Source of the DNA: Blastomyces gilchristii SLH14081 | Lineage: Eukaryota; Ascomycota; Eurotiomycetes; Onygenales; Ajellomycetaceae | Direction of reading: 5' to 3' | DNA: 64,000 nt | NCBI RefSeq assembly: GCF_000003855.2 | Contig: NW_003101641.1 | Location: forward strand, 62,001 to 126,000 | Shown here: piece by piece, positions 1 through 14,088 of the stretch | How positions within the stretch are numbered: position 1 is the first letter of the stretch | Layout of the letters: every line of letters starts with the position of its first letter | Notes under the pieces: generated by a model | The model's input: only the letters and a program-made list of their open reading frames with translations | What the model was told of the DNA's origin: nothing | Databases searched by the model: none | Program-made: the position numbers and the translations under genes

Positions 1-3000
1 TAAAGCTTTTTCATCTTCTCTAGTCTCTCTGTATCTGTTGTTCTGATCTTCTTAACATAGTCAGATCTGTGAGAGAGTTCATTCACTGAGTTCTTAGTTC
101 TCTTAATATACTCTATCTTGAATCAGAATTCACTCAGTCTCTGAGCTCAGCAAATCTGTCACTGCAAGAGTTTCTTTATCAAAGTAAACTGTTATAAGCT
201 ATTATAATCAGTTCTAATAGTAATTACTGTTATAAGACTCTTAAAGTAGTGATATTAGTGATAGAAGAATTTCACTATTATAAGAAGCTTCTGATTATAA
301 ATGCTATAGTTAATCTCTACAGATTGTATCTTTTATAAGAAAAAGATCACTGAAATTCAGTTCTTATTTAACTGTAGTTATAAGACTATTTCTGAAATTA
401 TAAAGAAGAAGATATCTGTCTTTAATCTGATTAAGAGTAAGAGATTAAAGTGAAATAGTATCACTGTATCTATAAATATCTGTTTCAATCTTATAAAAGC
501 TCTGTGAGCTTCTGAGATAAGAAAGTTCTTACAGTTCTCTCTTCTTAACAATCTTTTCATTCTTTATTTATGAAATAACTTCTTCTTATTTTCACTCTTC
601 AGTATATTTGTAAGAGTTAAGAAGATTCTTATAAATACAAAGATAAATTATCTATAGAAATTCATAAAGCTCAGAAAGATCTGAATCTCATAAATACTAG
701 TTAACTCTGATTATAATAGAATAGTCTCAATCTATGAAGATTTCATCTGAATATTATCTGTGATAATCATATATTCTAGGAAATTAATCTGATAGATACT
801 GAAGTTGTACTTTATAAGCTTAATATACAGTTCTATCTTATCTAAGATCTTTAACACAGTTTATATATAGTCAGTGTGTTCTTTCTTCTTCACAGAGTAC
901 ATTATCACATTATTCAGATATATTATCACAAAGATATTCAGATATATACAAAGTATTTTATTAATAAAAGACTGAAATACTGTGAGAGTATTAGTTAAAT
1001 TAAAAGATATTACTAGATATTTAAATAATTTCAGCATGATTTTAAAGACAGTCTTTCATTCATTCTCAGACTGTATTTATAGCTGTATATATACATTAAT
1101 TATATTCAGTTGTATAAATATGACAGCTTCTGTGAGACAGTTAATCACATTCTTAATCAGAGATAGAGAATAGTAACTCTTTATTATCTTAAAGTTCAGA
1201 TCACAGTAGTTTATATATAATCTGAAATCTTTATTCTTCTTCTTTATAAATATCACAGAGGCTTCTGCAGAGATCTGTGAAAATTGAATAAAGTTATTCT
1301 TCAGATTTTTCTTTATGTAAGTCTGTAAGATCTCTGTCTCATGATAAAAGAGCTTATAGATTGATTCTTAGAAGAGTTTCTATTCTTCTATTAAATCTAT
1401 TATTAGATTCTTCTCATGATAATATGAAAGCTTAGCTGTCTTAGCTGAACTGAATATCTCTGTGAGATCTTGATATTTCTCTGATATCTGAAGCTCAGTT
1501 TTCATGACTGTAAAGTTCTCAGACATTTATAAAGTTCTTATATAGATAAGTTTATCTTCTCTAATTAAGTCTACAGTATCAACTGATTCTATCTCTATAA
1601 GTGAGTCTGTTAACACTGATCAGAAGTATAAACCTGACTTATAAACAGCTATGTATGAATTGTATCTTTGAAGTTATACAAGTCTTAAGTACATGTTATC
1701 TGTGATATCTGTAATAATCACAGTTTCTACAAATCTTCTTCAGATTTCAGAGAGATCTTATAATTCAAAGATAGCTCTTATAAGTCTCTCAGTTCTCAGA
1801 TCTGAGTTCTTACATTCTGCTTATTATAAAAGCAGATTCTCAGTTTCTATTATTCAGCTTATTCACTCTGTAAGCTTTAAAGACACTACAGTGATCTGAG
1901 ATTCTGAATTTATTAATACTTCTTATACTTATAAGATAGTAGTACTGCAGTGCAGTCTTTCTTTATAAGTATATATTTTTATTAAAGAAGTAACAGATTC
2001 AGATATTAGCTTCAAGACTCTTAAGAAGACTGTTACTGACTTTATTCATAACTTCTTAAATTTCTATTTTGATTTATCTGAACAGTTTGTACAGAGATAT
2101 TCTGATTTAGAATAGATAAAGTAGAGTCTCTTTTTCTTAATCTCTCTATTATACACTCTGTTTATAAGAGCTTATAAAGCTCTCTCTCTCTGCTCAGTAG
2201 TCAAATATAAATCTCTCTATATCTTATTATCTTTTCTTAGTAAATCTGTTCTCTGTTATTCTGATTCTTACAGAGCTGATCAGTGATTTACTCTTTATAA
2301 GTCTGTGACTCTCACAGTAATCTATAAGTGATGAATAAGAGTTATCAGTTTCTTCAGAGTTAAGAACTTAGAGTCTTACTTAATGAGCTTATTCTATATA
2401 TCTTTATTCAGTCTCTTTATAAATATTATCATTCAGATTCTATTTCAGAGCTCTGTTTTCATAGATCTCAATTCATATCATAATTTCATAAAGTATTATA
2501 AGTAGACTTTATCAGATTTCTTATCTCTTTTTCTAATATTAATAATTATAGCTTAGATGTTCTCTATCTGACTTATAAAGTCTCTTAACTTATTCTCTAG
2601 ATAGATCTTGAGAACAGATCAGTGAAATCTCTTATAATTATTCTCTAAATAATCTAGTCAGTTCTTGACTTCAGTATAGTAGAGATCTGTTATTATATAG
2701 ATAACAGCTTCTTAATCTTTTATATCACACAGTCAGACTTATAAGTCAATTTTAAACACAAACTTATAAAAGCTTTTATAGATTGTGATTCAGTAAGTAA
2801 TCTTAAGTGATCACAGCTTAAGAAAGTTTCTTTTCAGTTCATAAATGTCTCTGAAGATTATATCTAGAGATTCAGTTTAAGAATGTTTACAGACAGTAAG
2901 CATTTCTTATAGAAAAATAGCTTAATTTTATAAAAGATACTCAAGAATGTTCTTCACTGAGATTGATTTATTTATGAGCTCAGAGAGTTTCTCTGTCACA

Positions 3001-3362
3001 GATACAGAGAATAATATTCTATAAGTAATTAATAAGTTCTCTGAGACTTCTTTTACAGAGATTATTTATAATTTAAGTGACTACTTCTGAGTGTCTGTAG
3101 TAGAGTTCACAGAGATTGAAGTATATAAGTTTCTAGTTCTTTCAGTCATAACAGACAGTTACTGACTGACTTAGCTTGAAATGTAAGAATAAGTGCTCAC
3201 AGATAATTATTCAGATATTTACAGCTTGGTATAATATATACTGTTAACTACTAGAAGTATTCATGATAGAAAGATAAAATATAGAGATTAATATATAATA
3301 GTATTTAAGCTGAGTTATGAATAGTATTCACAAACTTCAGTCTATATAGTTATATGTAGTCA
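1..3362 (-). mobile_element. Ty3/gypsy retrotransposon remnant, RIP-degraded, cut by left window edge
   Basis: Reading the minus strand through stops gives a recognisable gypsy Pol. Reverse transcriptase lies at about 840-1460; its catalytic box reads YLNN near 860-935, where YLDD is expected, so one Asp has become Asn (G to A). RNase H lies at about 1-560 and includes the segment IRLKTD near 400-430. Between about 1,500 and 3,300 there should be protease and Gag, but I cannot identify residues with confidence there. Integrase would lie beyond position 1. Numerous in-frame TGA and TAA codons show it is dead. The right limit near 3,362 is where copia-like sequence starts and is approximate. 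Confidence 0.8.
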
Positions 3363-3481
3363 AGGGCCGCTAACTCTATTGATTACATGAGAGATAGAAA
3401 TAGAGATAAAGAATTCATGAGAAGTGGGATTTCTTACATTCTGATATGAGCTTCACTGCAGAATTTCTTGAACAATTCAGC
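3363..3481 (+). mobile_element. Ty1/copia remnant, segment left of the LINE insertion
   Basis: In the frame that passes through position 3470, the sequence encodes SDMSFTAEFLEQF, matching the copia motif just upstream of RNase H (R-P-D-I-S-F/Y-type). The same frame resumes at 7,801 beyond the LINE with SFWSTSKNWAVYKYALQYLQ, so the two parts were one coding region before the LINE inserted. The left limit against the gypsy remnant is approximate. Confidence 0.7.
3468..3481. repeat. 14-bp target site duplication, left copy (LINE at 3.5-7.8 kb)
   Basis: TTGAACAATTCAGC occurs here and, identically, at 7787-7800 directly after the A-rich LINE tail. The pair brackets the LINE exactly. Confidence 0.92.
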
Positions 3482-6400
3482 ATAAGTTTAAAAACTCTTC
3501 AAAAATCACATTTATTCAAAATAATGTGGATAGAAACTTAAATTATATTTATTCTTGTCTTCAAATTGCATTTGAATAAAAAGTTGATTTTATACTGCTT
3601 CAGAAGCTGAATTTTGATGATGAGTAAAAATATGTCATTTCTCATTTAAGCTACTACTGCTTTATACCTCAAAAGTCTGAGATAAAGTCAAGAGTAGTGA
3701 TCTATGAAAGAAAGAGATCAAGATATCAATTTAATCTAAGATTTAATATCATGTCTGACTCTGATATTCTGGTGAGTGATATTATAGATAAAGAGAATGA
3801 GTTTGATACTATACAGCTTATAAATATCTATAATGAAAAGTCATTGAAGAAAAATAATAACATCTGAATAATTAATAGAGAATTTCTGAACATAACTCTA
3901 TCAAGAAACTCTATAATTACAGAAGATTTCAATACACATCATCTCTGATGAAATTCAGAATGTAAAAGAGCAGTAAGAGCTGATAATCTGATTGAATGAA
4001 TCTTTAAGCATTTAATAGATTTAGTTAACAAGTCTGATCAAGAAACATTCTTTAGAAAAGACATGAAACAGAAATCTATTATAGATCTAATCTTCATATC
4101 ATAAAATCTAATGAAAAAAAGACTTATAAACTAGTTTATTGATTTAAATAAAACATCAGAATCAGATCATAAGATTATTCAATTTAATATTGAACTGAGT
4201 GAGGAATAAATGAGTGAAAATTCTCTTCTCTCTAATCAGTTTAACTTTGAAAAGACTGACTGAAAGACAGTTGAAGAAAGTATAAAACTGTTAAAATCTG
4301 AAAGATAGAATGAGCTATATTAAAATTCTGATCAAGATATCTCAAATGAAATGCTTGAGAATAGAGTGAAGCTTATTACATCTATTATTCTAATAAGTAT
4401 TAGAGATAATATTTCAAAGAGAAAATCTTCTGAGTATTCAAAATCTTGATGAAATAAGAATATCTCATCTAAAAGAAAAGAATTAGCTACTGCTAGAAGA
4501 GATTGAAAGAATGATGTAATATCTGATAAAGAGTTCAAAGCTGTCAGAAATGAATATTTTTCAGATATTAAAAAAGCTAAAAGAGACTGCTGAAATAAAT
4601 TTCTTGAAGAAGCATAAGAAAAGAAAGTTTTTAAAGCTTTTAACTATACTAAAACAAGAAGTGTAGCAAAACTTCTAACCTTAGAATATGAGTTTCAGAA
4701 TGAATCATATACAGCAAACTCTTTTGAGAAAAAATATCAAGCTTTTATAAGAACTCTCTTTCAAAACTTATCAGATTCAGAGAAAGAGGAAGAGAATATG
4801 TCACTTCTTAACTATATTGATGAAAATGACTGGGAATGGCCTGATCTTACTCAAGATGAATTAGAGTCAGCTATCTTCTCAAGTTCAGTTAAAACTGCTG
4901 CAGAGCCTGATTCAATTAATTACTTGATTATTCAAAATACATACTTCTACTTAAAGAATGAATATTTTAAGCTCTTTTTCAATCTCTTAAAAAATGAATA
5001 TTATTCTGAATACTTAAGAGAAGTCACTGAAGTGATTCTTATAAAACCTAATAGAAAAACTTCAATTCTCAAGTCATATAGAGTAATATCTCTATTGAAC
5101 TGTCTAGAAAAGATTTTAGAAAAGATAATAGCTACTCAACTATCTTTTATAAGCTCTATCAGTAATTCTCTTTTATTCAGTGAATAAATAAGAGATAGAA
5201 AACAGTATTCTGCAATTGACACTGTTCTCTCAGTTATTCATGATATTTAAATAGCAAAGTATGAAGATCTGGTCTCAACTGCAGTTTTTATTGATATAAA
5301 AGAAGCATTTGATCATGTTTCAAAGTCAAAGTTAATTCAGACATTGAAGATGTTAAAACTGTCATTTTCTCTAATAAAATGAGTTAACTGTTTTATATTT
5401 AAAAGAATTATACAACTTTTCTTTGATGAAATGAAATAAGACAAGACTGAGATAAAAATAGAAGTATTATAAGAATCTTCAATCTCACTCATTTTATTTA
5501 CAATATACACTGCATATCTATTCAAGAATAGAAATATGAGAATAGTGAGATCTCTGAGTTATATGAATGATATTGATCTAGTCTACAGCTTAAAAACTAT
5601 TAAAGAGAATTTAAAAGTGATTAAAGAAGCTGTAAAGAAAATCTTTGTTAGAACAGATATTAATTAAATTCAATTTAATATGAATAAAACTGAGTTAATT
5701 CATTTCTTTTCTAGATTCAATAAGAAAGAACTGTCTCTATCTCTTTTAAATAGAGAGATTAAACCCAGTGTAAATATCAAATAATTAGAAGTATGATTAA
5801 ACTTCAAGTTTAACTTTAAATATCACATTCAACAAAGAACTGTCAAGATAGAAAGACTATTGAATAACATAATCAGACTATCAAATACAGAGAGAGATCT
5901 ATTCTTCCAGGCTATGAGACAGTTATATATAGTCTGTATTACATCAGTAGCTGATTATGAAGTTCAAGTTTAGTGAAATAATCAAGAAAATTTTACTGAA
6001 CTCTTTCAAAGTCTGTAAAACAGAGTCTTGAGAAGAATTCTGAGAGCATTCAAATCATCTTCTATTAAAGCAATGAAAATTGAAGCTTCAATTTCTTCTT
6101 CTACTATTAGATTTGAAAAGGCCTGTATAAACTATACTCTGAGAGTTATAAAGATGAGCTCAAATCACATAATCAGAGAAAGAGTCTTATCTTCATTTTC
6201 ATTAATTAACTCTGGAAATGAACTGGATTGAAATAGATTTCTTAATTAAAATGAAAATGATTCTTCAAAGAAAATGTCTTCTCAACTTTACAGAGTATAC
6301 TCTCTGATTAAAAATCAATTTTCTTCTTTAAATATTGAAAAAGTGAATCATGAGAAGTTATCTCTCTGAAGAGAAAAGCTTGAATCTCTTATAGACTTAT

Positions 6401-7786
6401 AAATAAGTGAACTATTAAAAGAGAAAGAATATAAACAGTATTTAAAGAGAATTTCTATAATCAATATAAAAGACTCTATTCTGATTTATTCAGATGACTC
6501 AAAGAATGAAAATCTGAATAGATTAGATACAGACATTGCTTATACTGAAGATAATATCAATTTTATCTCAGATTTCTGAAATCTAGACTGTGAATCTGAA
6601 GTCTTTGATACTGAACTATTTATAATAGTGAAAGCTTTCAAACTCATAGAAATAAAATCTTATAAAAGAGGAAATAGTTTGAAAGAGATATGAATATTCT
6701 CTGATAGTTAAGCTGATTTAAAAAGACTTAGAAATAGTCAGATTTATAATAATTAAATAAATCTTGAACTGATCTTAAACTCTGTTTTGAAAATTCAAAA
6801 GAGAAGAATATCAAAGCTAATAATTCATTTACACTGAGTTTCTACTTATATGAATATTCATGACAATGAATTGACTGATTCAGCTGTAAAAAAGAATGCA
6901 GAATTAAGCAGATCTATTCAAAAAGTTATATTCTGATCTTTTATAAAGAGAAAAATAAAAGAATCTTGTTTAGATAAGTGAAATGAAAGCTGACAGAAAT
7001 AAAAGAAAAGTATACATTATTTAAGATTTGAAATAAAACTTAAGTGAAAATCTTGTTTAATTAAATATAAAAAGAAAATATTCTCATCTATAATACAGCT
7101 GAAACTAGAACATGACTATTTCAAATCTTATATACAAAGATTTGATAATAGATTTGACTCAATAGAATGCTCATTCTACAATGTAAATGAGAATTCTGAG
7201 TATATTATAATATACTGTGCATTATACAATAGTCTCAGAGTCAGATTGAAAGAGAAGTATAATCTAAATCAATTAAATATGAGATTCTTATTCTCAACTG
7301 AGACAGGAATTAAATATTTAATAGACTTTCTATCAGAAACTCAAGCAGCTATAAGAAATGGCTAAATTCAGAAATATCTGAATATGAAGAGAAGGAAATC
7401 AATCAGATATAGTCTGTTAAAACAGCTATATACTATCTTTTAATAATTTGTTTTGTTACAGTCTCTCTTTACTTTATCTTTTTCTTTCAATTCCTTTCTA
7501 TCTATCTATTTAATGTGTCTATCTTTAAGACTGTGTTCTCTTTTCCTTTGTCATGATATTGTCAAATGATTTCAAAGTATCAGAAGATGTTAAAACACTG
7601 CAATTTATAAACAGTTTTTATATTCTGAGCTGGAATTTTCTGATTTTGCATATCTGAAATTGATGAATATATAATAGTTAACTTTACAGATATAGGAAAA
7701 ATCCTGAGAACTAAAGATTCTCAGGTAGATGTCATAGTCCCTGACTGCATACATCTATAATTGAAGAATAATAATAATAATAATAA
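3482..7786 (+). mobile_element. Non-LTR retrotransposon (LINE, Tad-like), 5'-truncated, RIP-degraded
   Basis: A plus-strand LINE ORF2 can be followed through many stops. An endonuclease-like part spans about 3,600-4,250. Reverse transcriptase spans about 4,800-6,000; its longest open piece is 4798-5187, with the RT residues AAEPDSINYLIIQ and SYRVISLLNCLEKILEKII. RNase H spans about 6,460-6,960 (IYSDDSKNE, then HDNELTDSAVKKNAE). A C-terminal cysteine-rich piece lies at about 7,150-7,230. Coding capacity ends near 7,405, followed by a 3' UTR and a short ATA/AAT-rich tail at about 7,768-7,786. ORF1 is absent, so the copy is 5'-truncated. Same family as the minus-strand LINE at 48.7-54.7 kb. An exact 14-bp target duplication flanks it, and it sits inside a copia element. 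Confidence 0.9.
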
Positions 7787-7800
7787 TTGAACAATTCAGC
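7787..7800. repeat. 14-bp target site duplication, right copy (LINE)
   Basis: Identical to 3468-3481. It follows the ATA-rich LINE tail and is followed by continuation of the copia reading frame. Confidence 0.92.
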
Positions 7801-8714
7801 TTCTGATCTACATCAAAGAATTGAGCTGTATACAAGTATGCACTTCAATATCTACAGAGTTTAATCAATGAAGATATAATCTATCACAGAGATACTGATA
7901 TTGAATCTATAATATACACAGATACTGATTGAGCCGGTAGAGATTCAGAATCTTATTCAATCATTGATTATATCATTTATATAACAGATAGCTCTGTTAC
8001 ATGACAGAGCTGCTGATAAACAGAGGTCTTTAAATCATCAATGAAGATTAAATATATTGTATTCTCTAAGACTATATATGAGCTTGTCTGTCTTTATAAG
8101 CTTCTAGAAGATGCTGAATTCATTCTATTCTATCTCAACAATCTGAATGTTAATGATTATCTCATTTCTATCACAGTCAATAATCTGACTTATATAATTC
8201 ATACTGATAATAAGTTCATCATACAGCTATTCTCTTTCAAAGCAATTTCACACTGCTCAAAGTATATAAAGATTTATTTTCACATTTTTCAGAATCTTAT
8301 CTGCAAGAATGAGATATCTATCTGATATATTTCATCTGCTGAGAATGCAGCAGATGAGCTTACTAAATCACTTAAAATGTTGAAATATATATATTGAAAA
8401 GAGAATATGAAGATGAAGAGATAGAGGAATAAAAAATGATATATCTCATGACTGATTTTTTATTACTACATATTTTCCAGTCATTTTTTATATCTGTACT
8501 TGATTTGAAGGCGAATTTTATATATAGCATTGTATATAGTTACTCTGATGAGTGAGAGTATCAGGTCATGTGATCTGGCTTACTAATTCTTTCACTATAT
8601 AACTTCTCATAAGCTAGTAATCTTTTCAATTAAGCAAGTTTTACATCTTTTATATAATATCTATAATTCAGTACTCTGATATTATATATTCAGATATTAT
8701 CTGTATATAACAAT
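7801..8714 (+). mobile_element. Ty1/copia remnant, RNase H end and probable 3' LTR part
   Basis: This continues the copia frame from 3,363-3,481. RNase H residues are visible: YTDTDWAGRDSES near 7,917, and the open stretch 8041-8325 (MKIKYIVFSKTIYELVCLYK, IHTDNKFIIQLF, SKYIKIYFHIF), then YISSAENAADELTKSLK ending near 8,380. This is the usual copia order with the ADxLTK-type C-terminus. A purine-rich stretch (GAAGATGAAGAGATAGAGG, about 8,408) and AT-rich sequence with a GGTCATGTGATC stretch follow, compatible with polypurine tract and LTR, but LTR ends were not defined. It is interrupted at 8,714 by the gypsy element. Confidence 0.8.
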
Positions 8715-8995
8715 TGTAAGAAGTCTACGCCGAATAGATCGGTATAATATTTATAGGTCTTATATAACAAAGTGAAAAACATTAAAGAAGGAAAGAAAGA
8801 GAAAGTGTGAAAATCAGTGATCAGAGTGAATATTTATATGTGTACATAGTGACATACGCGGTGGAACTTCGGGGCGGAAGAATAGAAATTCTGTAGGTTT
8901 TCAGCCTGAGGATCAGCGACCGAGAATCAGAGTGGTAGGAATCTGTAAAGTGTAACAGAATAGTCTATATAATTGATCAGGCGCAGCCTGCTACA
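8715..8995 (-). repeat. LTR (3' LTR of gypsy copy 1)
   Basis: 281 bp, TGTAAGAAG...GCTACA on the plus strand. It contains the least mutated segment of the family, for example CTTCGGGGCGGAAG near 8,868. Homologous to 14089-14365, 37318-37626 and 42700-43008; differences are almost all transitions. Confidence 0.93.
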
Positions 8996-11900
8996 TTAGC
9001 TCCTTCTTTCTTTCTTGATTGTATATAGCTCTCATCGATCAAGGGCCACAGTCTTGAATAATGTGTAGCTTGAAGTTCAGATCAGGTGATTGTAGCTGAT
9101 TCATTTCACAAGATATTATCAGCTGCGGCTGTGAGATCTCTTATCAAGAATATCTTCAATCTCTCATTCAAGTTTATTATCTTCTTCTATGATTCCTGAT
9201 AGCTGTCACTTAAAAGTCAGTTGAGAAGAGAACAGATTGATGACAGTATGACAGAGCAAGCTCATATGAAAGATGTCATGAATCTCTGATAATGTGTTAA
9301 GATAGTAGTTATAACTGTCTAGAACTTCTATCACTTTATACTTTATATAATAATAATTCAGTGTGTGAGATGAGCATGTGATCTGTATATTCTTAAGATT
9401 CAATTATATCAGATCTTCTATCTTATATTACTCAGTGAGATCTTGATAAATATTAATTCAGTTCTCTTAATCTTGTTTAGTACTTGTTATGAAGACTTCT
9501 GCTCAGTTACAGATATCTCAGAGCTTTGTTACTATATTATTAATAATCTGAATCAGACTGCAGAAATTTAATATAAACTGTGTAGTCTCTAGAAGATTTA
9601 ACACTTTCATATAATAACTGTGTGTAAGAAAGAACAGACTTATATCTATTAAGATAGTATCTTAATCATTGATAGTAATCTCTGTATATAGAAGAAGATC
9701 ATATCAATCATCTTATAAGTAGTTACAGAACTTATAAAGATAATTCTTTATAGTCTGAATTATTCATTCTGATACATTATCAGTCTCAGAGTGATAGATA
9801 GTTAATAAATAATATATAATCTTAAGAACTTGATAGATTTTTATTCAGAAAGTGCTTATGAATTAACAACTCTGATCTGATACTATAGATCTCAGTAATT
9901 TATATATCTAATAGAACAGACTCTGTGAAAAGACTTCAGTGACTTATTTAATATTTATCTTATTACAAGATTCTAGTATTATATCTTTACTCAATCAGTT
10001 TATAATAATCAGAATATTTCTATAATTCTTACTCTCAGAGAGATTAATTATAAAGTTAATTATCATATTTTATTAAATTTTATCAGAGATATTAAGTAGT
10101 TTCAGCAGGCCTTTTCTATAATTCTTTTATAAAGTGATAGAGAAATAATAATTACAGTTTCAGATAAAGCATCTGATGCTGTTTAATATCTCAGATCAGT
10201 AGAATTCTCAAGAGATTATTTAATACAGTTATTTATAACTCAGATAATCAGTTATATATAAATTATACATCTCTTATATTATCTGAGTGTATAGAGGTTC
10301 AGACTGAGAGACTTAATATTATTTATAGAATTATAGAGTATTATTACTATTAATTAAATATTCTGAGATGTTAATCTTTATATATAGTTCTAAAGAAAAT
10401 TGAAATACTTCTTATTACACTACTTCAGTAAGAGTCTGAAGAAGTTCATTAGCTTAGACTGTTATATATTACAGTTTATTCAGTGTGAGAGAAGTTGAGA
10501 TATTAATATCAGTGTCAGTGACAGTTTAGAGAGAGAGTGTTCTAATTGAAAAAGTATGTATAATATCATGAGTTATTTCATCTTGATTAACTAATATCTT
10601 TGAATCTAAGAGTTGATGTTTCTAGTTCATTCAATAAGTATCTGTTACATCAGAAGGCATATCTTACTCTTATTATAAGAGAACATCTGTTATCAAGTTC
10701 TGACTGCTGAGATGATAGTGTATAGTGAAATGAAAACAGTTTAATAGCTTAGATTATCACATCTGATATTCAGTAAGTTTATACGTGATTGTGAAATACT
10801 TAAGATTCTTATAATCTGTGATTATCTTTAAATTTGAAGATACTTTGAAGTTCAGAGTCTCATTCTTCTAGACAGTGTATAATCATGAGAAGTTTCTTAT
10901 TATAGATCTTATAATTGTATTCAGTAAGACTCAGTTTCTTAGATATGAAGATATATAATTATAAGATATCTTTATTATTATATTATAATATAGCTTCTTC
11001 TGTGATATAGTTAGAGAAATTAGCTTCAATAACTATCTTATAATCAGAATTGAATATTATCATTAGAGAGATATTAATGAATATCTTCTTTATCTGTGTG
11101 AATACAGCTTCAGTGTTCACTGATCACTAAAATACTGAATTCTTCTTGATAAGTTCTGTAAGTGATTTTATAATATCTGAGAAGTTTTATATGAATTACT
11201 GATAGAAGTTAGTAAATTCAATGAAGCTTTACATATCTTTCACAGTATATAAAGCTTCTTACTTGAGAATAGTGAAGATCTTCTCAGAATTCATTTGAAT
11301 TCTCTTATCAACTTCTATAATAAAATCTAGATATTTTATACTCTTGACTTTGAAATCACACTTATCAATATCTATTGATAGTTCTGTCTCTTATAATTAT
11401 TGTAATACTCTCTACACATATTCTTGATATTCTTTTCTGAATTCATCAGTGAAGATGAGAATATTATCTAGATATATAGATACAAACTTATCAAGAAAAT
11501 CTTGAAGTGCTCAGTTGATATACTTCTGAAATATACTGAGAGTGTTAGTCAGTTTAAAGAGTGTGACTACTTATTTAAAGAGATTATAACATGTTTAGAA
11601 TGCTGTAAGTTATTCATCTTCTTCAGTGATATGAATCTTATAAAATGTAGTAATAATATCTAGCTTTATAAATTATTAAGCTCATCTGATATATGCTAGA
11701 ATTTCATTGATAAGAGATAAAAGATAATAATCTTTCTTTATCAATCTGTTCAGATCTTGATAGTTTATATAGAATCAGAGTTCTTCATCTGATTTCTTTG
11801 CAAAGAGAATAGAAGCTGCAGTGAAAGAGTTACTAATATATATAAATCTCTTATTTAACAGATTATTGAGTGTCTTCTGAAGAAGAAGAAGTTCATCTTG

Positions 11901-14088
11901 AGATATATTATAAAGAGAGTCTTATGATGACTCAGAGTTCTTATCATTCTTCTTTTCTAACTTAATACTGTGATTCACTTCTGAGTCTTGTAAAGAGAGT
12001 ATATTTATAATGTTATCTTATTAAAAGATAAATAGATATTCATGATATTATTAAGAGAGTTTTGTGTGAGAATCTGTTATTATAGTATGAAATAACTTCT
12101 TTAGAGTCTTCTTGATATTAGTCAGACTAATGAAATAGATTGATATATAATTCTGCTATTAATGACTTTGTTAATAATCTTGCTGATAACTTCTTTTTCA
12201 GAGTATTTTATAAGTGTTGACAGAGATCTGTGTAAGATTCATAGTCTTTTAAATATTATCTTCATGAATTCTATCATTGTTAGAGAATATTAAACTTCTG
12301 TTTTAAGTATTTAATAAGATACTCTGTTCAGATAGTCAGATAAGTTCTAGTATAAGATTATAGTCAAGATTATCAACTTCATATATATAGACATCTTCAC
12401 ATTGATATTCTCTGATATCTATGTTTAGTTTCATCATGTAACAGATGTGAATGTTTTTTGAATCATCAAATTCTGTGAGAAGTTGAGATTTTAATAAGAG
12501 AATATACTGAAGATTATAATATTTTATAACTGAAGATTTAATCATTGTATAATAGTATAGACTGCTGTCTATCATGGCTTTCATATTATACATATTATTA
12601 ATCACAGTAGATACAAGAATCACATTCATTGTCATTTTCTCTTTAAATTGTTATTATTCAATCTCTTCAAGCTTCTGTTTATAAATTTGAACAGAAGTTA
12701 ATCTTTTCCCTGTTTCATTGAGATATTTTCATAGTTATCTTCTGAATCTTTCTTCAATATAATATGATTGATGCAGATAGACATTGATCTGTTCTTTGAA
12801 TAAGAAGATACTGATCTTTCTCTTGAGTGAGAAGATATGTAGACTAATCAGCAGTTGAAAGTGATATGTTCTGATTAATTACAATTAATGCATACTTCTT
12901 ATTAATATCAGTCAGTGACTTCTTCAGAAGTAATCTCAGAAACTTGAAAGTCTGTTTGAACAGCAGAGACTCTTGCTTGTATATAGATATTTAAGTCTAC
13001 TCAATTCATAGCATTTGTATCATTTATTGTCATTTCTCAGTGTAGATATATAAGTGTAATGTCTTCTATCACTATTCTTGTATACTCTTGAGCTTGATAA
13101 GATAGTTATTCAATGTTCAGAATTGTATGCAGAAATCTTCATAAGTCTGGTTTTTATCTATACTTACAAGAATCTGTAAGAGTTATAGCGCTGAGTGTTC
13201 TTCCCTGCATTATGTCAAACAGCTGCTCCTAAAATTGATTATCTGCTTTTAGAATCTTCATATTAAAGTCAGAAATGAATATTATAAGAGAAGTGTTTCT
13301 CTGTCAGACACTCTGTAATCAATCTAATACTTTCTATTATATAACAGTGTCTTGAAACAGAATATCAAGATATTTGATGATATTATCAGATGTTCACAAT
13401 ACTGATTCACATACTTTTATTTATGAATGAAACTTCTGTTTTACATGATTCTTCAATTATTCATTGATATATCAATCTTGATTAATTAGTGAACTGATGA
13501 TATCTTCATCTATACTCAGTTTCATAAGCATTTTCATTCTTTATAATGAGTAGAGAGTGAGATTGAAAGTATTAAAATATATAAGAGTATCTAAGTATTC
13601 TTTCAGTGCTTTTATATTCAATTCTGCAGATATTGAAATTGTATAAGTTTCTTATTAAGTTAATTATTAAATTTCCTTGTATTGAAGTTATTGAGTTACA
13701 TGCATATCAGCTATCTATTACTGTTGTAATTTCAACATTACTTAGAGTCACTGTGATATCATATCTATACTTGCATTCAAGAATTCTCTCATATTATTGT
13801 TAGACATGATTATATCAATTATCAGATATATAAAAGTGTAATTATATAAATATCTTATACATCTGAGATATCAGAACTCACGTCTTTTACTAATATTCTC
13901 TTATAAGATCTTACTCTCTTTATAAGATCTTGTTATAGAGTCAAAGTAACTGATGAGTAAGCTTCTATCTGAGAACTCAGTATCTGCTTAACTGTTTAAC
14001 TGTTTCTTTATTTCTTATATATTATTATATGTTTGAATATCTTAGTAAGTAATTATTTCTAATAAGAAGATAATAAACATTTTTCAAG

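Noticed and set aside
1693..1899. Plus-strand 68-aa gene
   Set aside because: Opposite the minus-strand gypsy Pol region; Ser/Ile/Leu-rich composition is as expected from antisense of AT-rich sequence.
4798..5187. Free-standing 129-aa protein
   Set aside because: It is the longest stop-free piece of the LINE reverse transcriptase, continuous in sequence similarity with broken frames on both sides.
3482..7440. UGA read as tryptophan (alternative code or mitochondrial DNA) because many TGA codons stand where Trp is expected
   Set aside because: TAA and TAG also replace Gln, active-site Asp codons are changed too, and the neighbouring nuclear genes use standard stops and GT..AG introns. TGG-to-TGA is simply G-to-A mutation.
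8041..8325. Independent 94-aa host gene
   Set aside because: It is the copia RNase H C-terminal part, in frame with flanking motifs.
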